From: Dechloromonas denitrificans
GTDB taxonomy: Bacteria; Pseudomonadota; Gammaproteobacteria; Burkholderiales; Rhodocyclaceae
Assembly (NCBI RefSeq): GCF_020510685.1
Contig: NZ_CP075185.1
Span: 3,410,001 to 3,474,000, forward strand
Direction of reading: 5' to 3'
Length of the DNA: 64,000 bases
The translations under genes and the position numbers were made by a program. The notes beneath the pieces are model-generated. The model was given only the letters and a program-made list of their open reading frames with translations. It searched no databases and had not been told where the DNA came from. This document shows positions 60,041 through 64,000 of this stretch, one piece after another (position 1 is the stretch's first letter; each line of letters starts with the position of its first letter).

Positions 60041-62413
60041 TCAGTGGCCGATGGCCGGCGCCTTGACCGGGCCGCGCCGGGGAAAGCGGTAGTCGAGCTT
60101 GACGGCGAAGGCCGGCAGCACGGTGATGGCCATCAGCATGTTCACCATGAACATGAAGGTCAGCAGGATGCCCATGTCGGCCTGGAACTTGAGTTCCGAG
60201 AAGCTCCAGGTGGCGACGCCGACCGACAGCGTGATGGCGGTGAAGATGGTCGCCACGCCGACTTCGCGCAGCGCGCCTTCGAGCGCCTCCTTCATGGCTT
60301 CACCGCGCGCCAGATGGATCAGCAGGCGGTTGTAGATGTAGAAGGCGTAATCGACGCCGATCCCGGTGGCCAGCACCATCACCGGCAAGGTCGCGACGGT
60401 CAGCCCGATATCCAGGCTCTTCATGAACCAGTAGCCGAGGAAGGTGGCCAGCGTCAGCGGCAGGCAGCAAGCCAGCATGGCCCGCCAGTCGCGATAGGCG
60501 AGCAGCACCAGAATGATGATCGCGGCATAGACGTAGAGCATCATCGGCAGTTCGCGCGCCTCGACCTCCTCGTTCGTCGCGGCGAGCACGCCGACGTTGC
60601 CGGAAGCCAGGCGCACCGTCATGCCGAGCGATTCCGGGTTGTAGCGCAGGCGGAAATCCTTGACCGCATGGATGGCCGGCTCGATGGTCGTGGCCTTGTG
60701 GTCGGCGAGGTAGATATTGGCCGCCATCATCGTGCATGCCCGGTTGAACAGGCCGCCGGCTTCCGGCAGATAGCCGATGGCGACCTGCAGGGCCTTGGTA
60801 TCGCGCGGCACCGCGGCCATCTTCGGGTTGCCCTCGTTGAGCCCGGCATTGGCGAATTTGGCCAGGCCGGACAACGACTGCACCGACAGCACGCCGGGCA
60901 CCTGCCCCATGTATTGGCTGAACTGGTCGATGTAGTTGAGTACCTCAAAGTTGTTGCAGGAATCGTTCGGCGTCTCGAAGACCACGGTCAGCACGTCCAT
61001 GCCGAGATCGAAGCGCTTGACGATGTTGCCGACGTCCTGGTTGTAGCGCGACTCGGGGCGCAGCTCGGGCGCGCCGGGCTGAAGCGCGCCGATGTGCCGG
61101 CCGTGGCTCTGCCAGACGGCGAGGCCGAGCAGGATCACGGCGGAAACCAGGACCAGGCGGGCGTGGTTGATGTCGGCGATGAAGCCGAGACGCTGGATCA
61201 GCAGGCCGCGCTTGTTCTGGATGGCTTCCAGATGCAGCGCGTATTTCTGCGAGAAACGGAAGAAGGAAGCGGCGACCGGCAGCATGATCAGATTGGTGAT
61301 GATCTTGTAGCCGACACCGATCGAGGCGGCGATGCCGAGTTCGCGGATCATCGGAATCGGGATCATGACCAGCGTGATGAAGCCGACGAAAGCGGTGACC
61401 AGCGCCAGCGTGCCGGGAATGAACAGGCTGGAGAAGCTTTCGCGGGCGGCCGAAATGGAGTCCGCCCCCGCCGCCACCGCCTTGGAAATGGCGTTGATCT
61501 GTTGCACGCCGTGCGAGACGCCGATGGCGAAGACCAGGAAAGGGACCAGGATGGCCAGCGGATCGAGACCGAAGCCGAGCAGGGTCAGCGTGCCGAACTG
61601 CCAGACGACGGAAACCATCGAGCAGAAGATCGGCAACAGCGTCAGCAGGATCGAGCGGCAGTACCAATAGACGGCCAGCGCGGTGAGCAGCGTGGCCAGC
61701 GCAAAAAAGCCGGCGACGCCCTTGGCACCATCGGCGATGTCGCCGATCTGCTTGGCGAAGCCGACGATCTCGATTTCGTGTTCGGGCGTTTCCAGCTTGC
61801 CGCGAATGTCCTTCTCCAGCTTGTCAGCCAGCGCCAGGTAATCGAGCTGTTCGTGCGTCCCGGGATCTTCTTCCAGCAGGTCGGCGACGATCATCGCGGC
61901 GCTGCCGTCGTTGGCCACCAGACTGCCGGTGTAGCCGCCTCGCCCGGCCCGGTCGCGGATGACGTCGATCTTGGCGGCGTCGAGCGCCTCCGGCGTCACC
62001 GTGCCGCCGATCACGTCTTCGGCCTGAAAGCCTTCCTCGGTCAGTTCATAAACCCGGGTATTCGGCGTCCACAGCGATTGCACCGAACGCCGGTCGACAC
62101 CCGGCAGATAGAGCACGGCCTCGGTGACTTCGTGCAGCTTCTTCAGCGAAGCCGGCGTCCAGATGTTGCCGTCGCGGGCCCGGACGACAACCATGATGCG
62201 GTTGGAGCCGAAAAGCTGGGTGCGGTATTTGAAAAAGGTATCGGTGTATTCATGGCCGATCGGCAACTGCTTGTCGAAACCGGCCGACATGTGCAGGCGC
62301 GAGGCGAGGACGCCCATGGCGACGGTGAGGACCAGCAGAACCAGCAGGGTCGCTGCCCGATAACGGAAGAAGAAATCCTCCAGGCGCTTTACGAAACCAA
62401 CGATGCTCGACAT
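60041..62413 (-). CDS. MMPL/RND-family transporter
   Basis: 790 residues with about 12 transmembrane helices in two halves, and large periplasmic loops after helix 1 and helix 7. Motifs: FLVFAIGVSHGVQQINAISKAV and GIGVDYAFYIYNRLL match MMPL permeases (the GxxxDY/GxxH pair forms the proton relay). No adaptor or TolC gene is present; DUF1302 and Ycf48 neighbours suggest export or import of hydrophobic molecules. It lies 14 bases upstream of the Ycf48 gene. Confidence 0.92.
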   Translation of the reverse strand: MSSIVGFVKRLEDFFFRYRAATLLVLLVLTVAMGVLASRLHMSAGFDKQLPIGHEYTDTFFKYRTQLFGSNRIMVVVRARDGNIWTPASLKKLHEVTEAVLYLPGVDRRSVQSLWTPNTRVYELTEEGFQAEDVIGGTVTPEALDAAKIDVIRDRAGRGGYTGSLVANDGSAAMIVADLLEEDPGTHEQLDYLALADKLEKDIRGKLETPEHEIEIVGFAKQIGDIADGAKGVAGFFALATLLTALAVYWYCRSILLTLLPIFCSMVSVVWQFGTLTLLGFGLDPLAILVPFLVFAIGVSHGVQQINAISKAVAAGADSISAARESFSSLFIPGTLALVTAFVGFITLVMIPIPMIRELGIAASIGVGYKIITNLIMLPVAASFFRFSQKYALHLEAIQNKRGLLIQRLGFIADINHARLVLVSAVILLGLAVWQSHGRHIGALQPGAPELRPESRYNQDVGNIVKRFDLGMDVLTVVFETPNDSCNNFEVLNYIDQFSQYMGQVPGVLSVQSLSGLAKFANAGLNEGNPKMAAVPRDTKALQVAIGYLPEAGGLFNRACTMMAANIYLADHKATTIEPAIHAVKDFRLRYNPESLGMTVRLASGNVGVLAATNEEVEARELPMMLYVYAAIIILVLLAYRDWRAMLACCLPLTLATFLGYWFMKSLDIGLTVATLPVMVLATGIGVDYAFYIYNRLLIHLARGEAMKEALEGALREVGVATIFTAITLSVGVATWSFSELKFQADMGILLTFMFMVNMLMAITVLPAFAVKLDYRFPRRGPVKAPAIGH

Positions 62414-62466
62414 CGAATTAAACCTCTAATGAGCTACTGCAAGGCCGAAATGACGGTGCAGAGGAT

Positions 62467-62502
62467 GGGCGGCCTCGGGTCTAGGAAGAACCGGGACCGC
62501 CC
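62467..62502 (-). other. Imperfect GC-rich hairpin between the DUF1302 gene and the RND gene
   Basis: GGGCGG ... CCGCCC outer arms with an inner CCGGG-type pair, in the 100-bp gap. It could attenuate transcription from the DUF1302 gene into the transporter gene. No T-run. Speculative. Confidence 0.3.
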
Positions 62503-62513
62503 GGTAGTACCAA

Positions 62514-64000
62514 TCAGAAAGCGTAGGAAACGGTTGCGGTAGCCACGTCGCGATCGCGCAGCACGTTCAGGTTGCCCCCTCCGAAGAAGGTGCTGTAGCC
62601 GACCCCGACCTTCCACTGGTTGTGGTAATCGAAGGTCACGCCCAACGCCACCGCCTTGCGTCCTTCGACGAAGGGGATGGTGTTCGGGCTGGTGCCCTTG
62701 ACGTCGTGGTAGAAGTCGACGATCGGCGTCGCCGTCCAGCCGGAGCCGAAGACGTTGGCGTAGGTCAGACTGACTTCGGCGACATAACCCCAGGACGTTT
62801 TGTTCGGCATGGCGTAGTTGTTGAGCAGGTAAGGCACCGCCCCGGACAGGTCGAGATCCGGGTAATGCGTCACCGCCACTTCGAACAGGAAGGCACCATC
62901 CGCCGCCCCGAGGAAGCGGGTGATTTCATTGGGCAGCCAGGTGAAGGCGGTGGTGTGGGCCTGGAACTTCTTCTCCCCGACGTAGCCCTTGGCTGAGGCA
63001 TTCGTCGTGAAGTTGTTGGAGAGCGCCGCCAGGTTGTATTCCTGCTTCGATTTCGAGCCGCTGGCCAGCGGCACCGTCGGGTCGATCGCCACGCTGTCCT
63101 TCGGCCGGTAGGAGACTTCTGCACCGAAGGCCCAGTCGCCGACCTTGGTATTCATCGACAGGCCGAACAGATCGAGATCCTGGCCGTACTGCTCGACGGC
63201 GGTCAGCTGCAGGACGTTGGCCGCGCCATTGACCTTGAAGCCGACGAAGGGCAGCTTGTCGTGGTAGCGGATGTAGTAGGCCGCGTACTCGGTATCGCCG
63301 CCGGCCGGCTTGTAGCGCATGTTGAGGCCGTACTGGCCGCCCGAGCTGGGCTTCTCGCGTTCGGTCGGCACCACCCCGGCGCCGCCATTGGCCTGGCTGA
63401 TCGAATCGAGCGTCCGGCCGCGCGTCGGATCGTAGTCGCCGGTGCCGCCGACCCCCAGGCTGGACGGATAGTAGGCGCCGCGCCGGCCGCCCTTGCCGAG
63501 AAAGTCGGCGGTCGACCAGTAGCTGCCGGCCGGATCGAGCTTGAAGCTGTTCCAGGCGAACTGGTAATAGCCTTCCATCGAGACGCCGGGCAGGATCGCC
63601 GTGTTCAGCGAGATCATCGGCGCCGGAATCAGGATTTCCTTGACCTGGGTACCGGGGATGTGGGCCTTGCGGACATCGAAGGCGTGAATCGAGTTGATCC
63701 CGCCCATGATGAAAATGTCCTCGCCCCAGTTGATCACCTGATTGCCGACCTTCAGCTTGGCCGAATTGCCGACCCAGTTGAAGTCCTTGGAAACCCACAG
63801 GTCGAGCAGCGAAACATCCTGGCGCAGAGCCTTCTTGGCATCGTCGTCGAGCGGCGTGCGGTCGGTATGGATGGCCGCGAAGTCGGATGACCAGGTCACC
63901 CGGCCGAGCGCCGCCCAGTTGCCGCGCTCGCCCAACGACAGTTCATGGGTGCCCTTGAGGACGGCGGAGACGATGTCGCCCTTCTTGTAGTTCAGGTTGC
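62514..64000 (-). CDS. DUF1302 family outer-membrane protein (5' end beyond window)
   Basis: The C-terminal 495 or so residues; the frame is open through base 64000 (NYKKGDIVSAVLKGTHELSLGERGNW at the edge). Many beta-strand segments alternate, and the last residues VATATVSYAF end in Phe, as usual for outer-membrane barrels. DUF1302 proteins occur with DUF1329, RND and Ycf48-like genes in degraders of steroids and other hydrophobic compounds; direct function is not shown. First gene of the minus-strand cluster. Confidence 0.87.
   Translation of the reverse strand, partial: NLNYKKGDIVSAVLKGTHELSLGERGNWAALGRVTWSSDFAAIHTDRTPLDDDAKKALRQDVSLLDLWVSKDFNWVGNSAKLKVGNQVINWGEDIFIMGGINSIHAFDVRKAHIPGTQVKEILIPAPMISLNTAILPGVSMEGYYQFAWNSFKLDPAGSYWSTADFLGKGGRRGAYYPSSLGVGGTGDYDPTRGRTLDSISQANGGAGVVPTEREKPSSGGQYGLNMRYKPAGGDTEYAAYYIRYHDKLPFVGFKVNGAANVLQLTAVEQYGQDLDLFGLSMNTKVGDWAFGAEVSYRPKDSVAIDPTVPLASGSKSKQEYNLAALSNNFTTNASAKGYVGEKKFQAHTTAFTWLPNEITRFLGAADGAFLFEVAVTHYPDLDLSGAVPYLLNNYAMPNKTSWGYVAEVSLTYANVFGSGWTATPIVDFYHDVKGTSPNTIPFVEGRKAVALGVTFDYHNQWKVGVGYSTFFGGGNLNVLRDRDVATATVSYAF

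Overview
The window looks like a high-GC chromosome segment of a facultatively anaerobic betaproteobacterium. The protein set (cytochrome cd1 nitrite reductase, class I PHA synthase, NAD-reducing hydrogenase, many sensor kinases, a SirB2/DUF2249/hemerythrin block) fits the Rhodocyclales, for example a Dechloromonas/Azonexus-like denitrifier that stores polyhydroxyalkanoate. That placement is inferred from gene content and style; there is no rRNA gene in the window. I saw no tRNA, rRNA, CRISPR array, insertion sequence or prophage, and no stretch with obviously foreign composition.

Layout. 1-9 kb: the end of a Cache/HAMP histidine kinase; an AcoD-type aldehyde dehydrogenase behind a sigma-54-type promoter, with its DUF779 partner; a PAS histidine kinase paired with a REC-DUF3369-(degenerate GGDEF)-EAL response regulator. 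8.6-16.5 kb: thioesterase, GFA protein, chemoreceptor, orphan HicB, a LysR regulator divergent from an azoreductase, pirin, a DedA-rhodanese fusion, and a DNR-type Crp/Fnr regulator. 16.6-20.8 kb: a compact nitrite module: two perfect FNR/DNR boxes, nirS, a Crp/Fnr protein fused to two PilJ/NarX-like P-box domains, a 68-residue protein, and an HPP-family membrane protein (this family includes nitrite transporters). 20.8-25.7 kb: LMW tyrosine phosphatase, an EamA exporter, and a NemR/NemA-like system with two copies of an operator, plus a DHA2 MFS pump. 26-29.7 kb: an AcoR-type sigma-54 activator (probably for the aldehyde dehydrogenase near 2 kb) and a PAS-GGDEF diguanylate cyclase.

29.7-37.3 kb (mostly minus strand): beta-CASP exonuclease, phaC, a soluble chemoreceptor hairpin, an ODP-type diiron beta-lactamase-fold protein, then, behind an FNR/DNR-like box, hemerythrin, DUF2249, a 12-TM NnrS/oxidase-like protein and SirB2. 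A universal stress protein is divergent. 37.4-47.3 kb: a large hybrid kinase, a secreted protein of unknown function, and an HlyD / RbbA-like double-ATPase-permease / ABC-2 permease exporter operon. 47.3-53.7 kb: hoxFUYHW (NAD-reducing [NiFe] hydrogenase with its protease), preceded by a DSP-like phosphatase and a kinase-like protein. 53.7-57.4 kb: fabI divergent from a MaoC-Pta fusion and ackA, the latter pair behind a promoter whose spacer carries a CTGC-N3-GCAG palindrome like the known PhaR operator. 57.4-64 kb: a second aldehyde dehydrogenase, a Ycf48-like protein, an MMPL/RND transporter and a DUF1302 outer-membrane protein that runs off the right edge.

Together the genes describe a cell that respires nitrite, handles NO/O2 stress, recycles reducing power through NADH and H2, and moves carbon between acyl-CoA, acyl-phosphate and polyhydroxyalkanoate, with heavy two-component and c-di-GMP signalling. 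Least explained are the Crp-PilJ fusion beside nirS, the kinase-like/phosphatase pair ahead of hoxF, and the ODP-chemoreceptor-hemerythrin block downstream of phaC.
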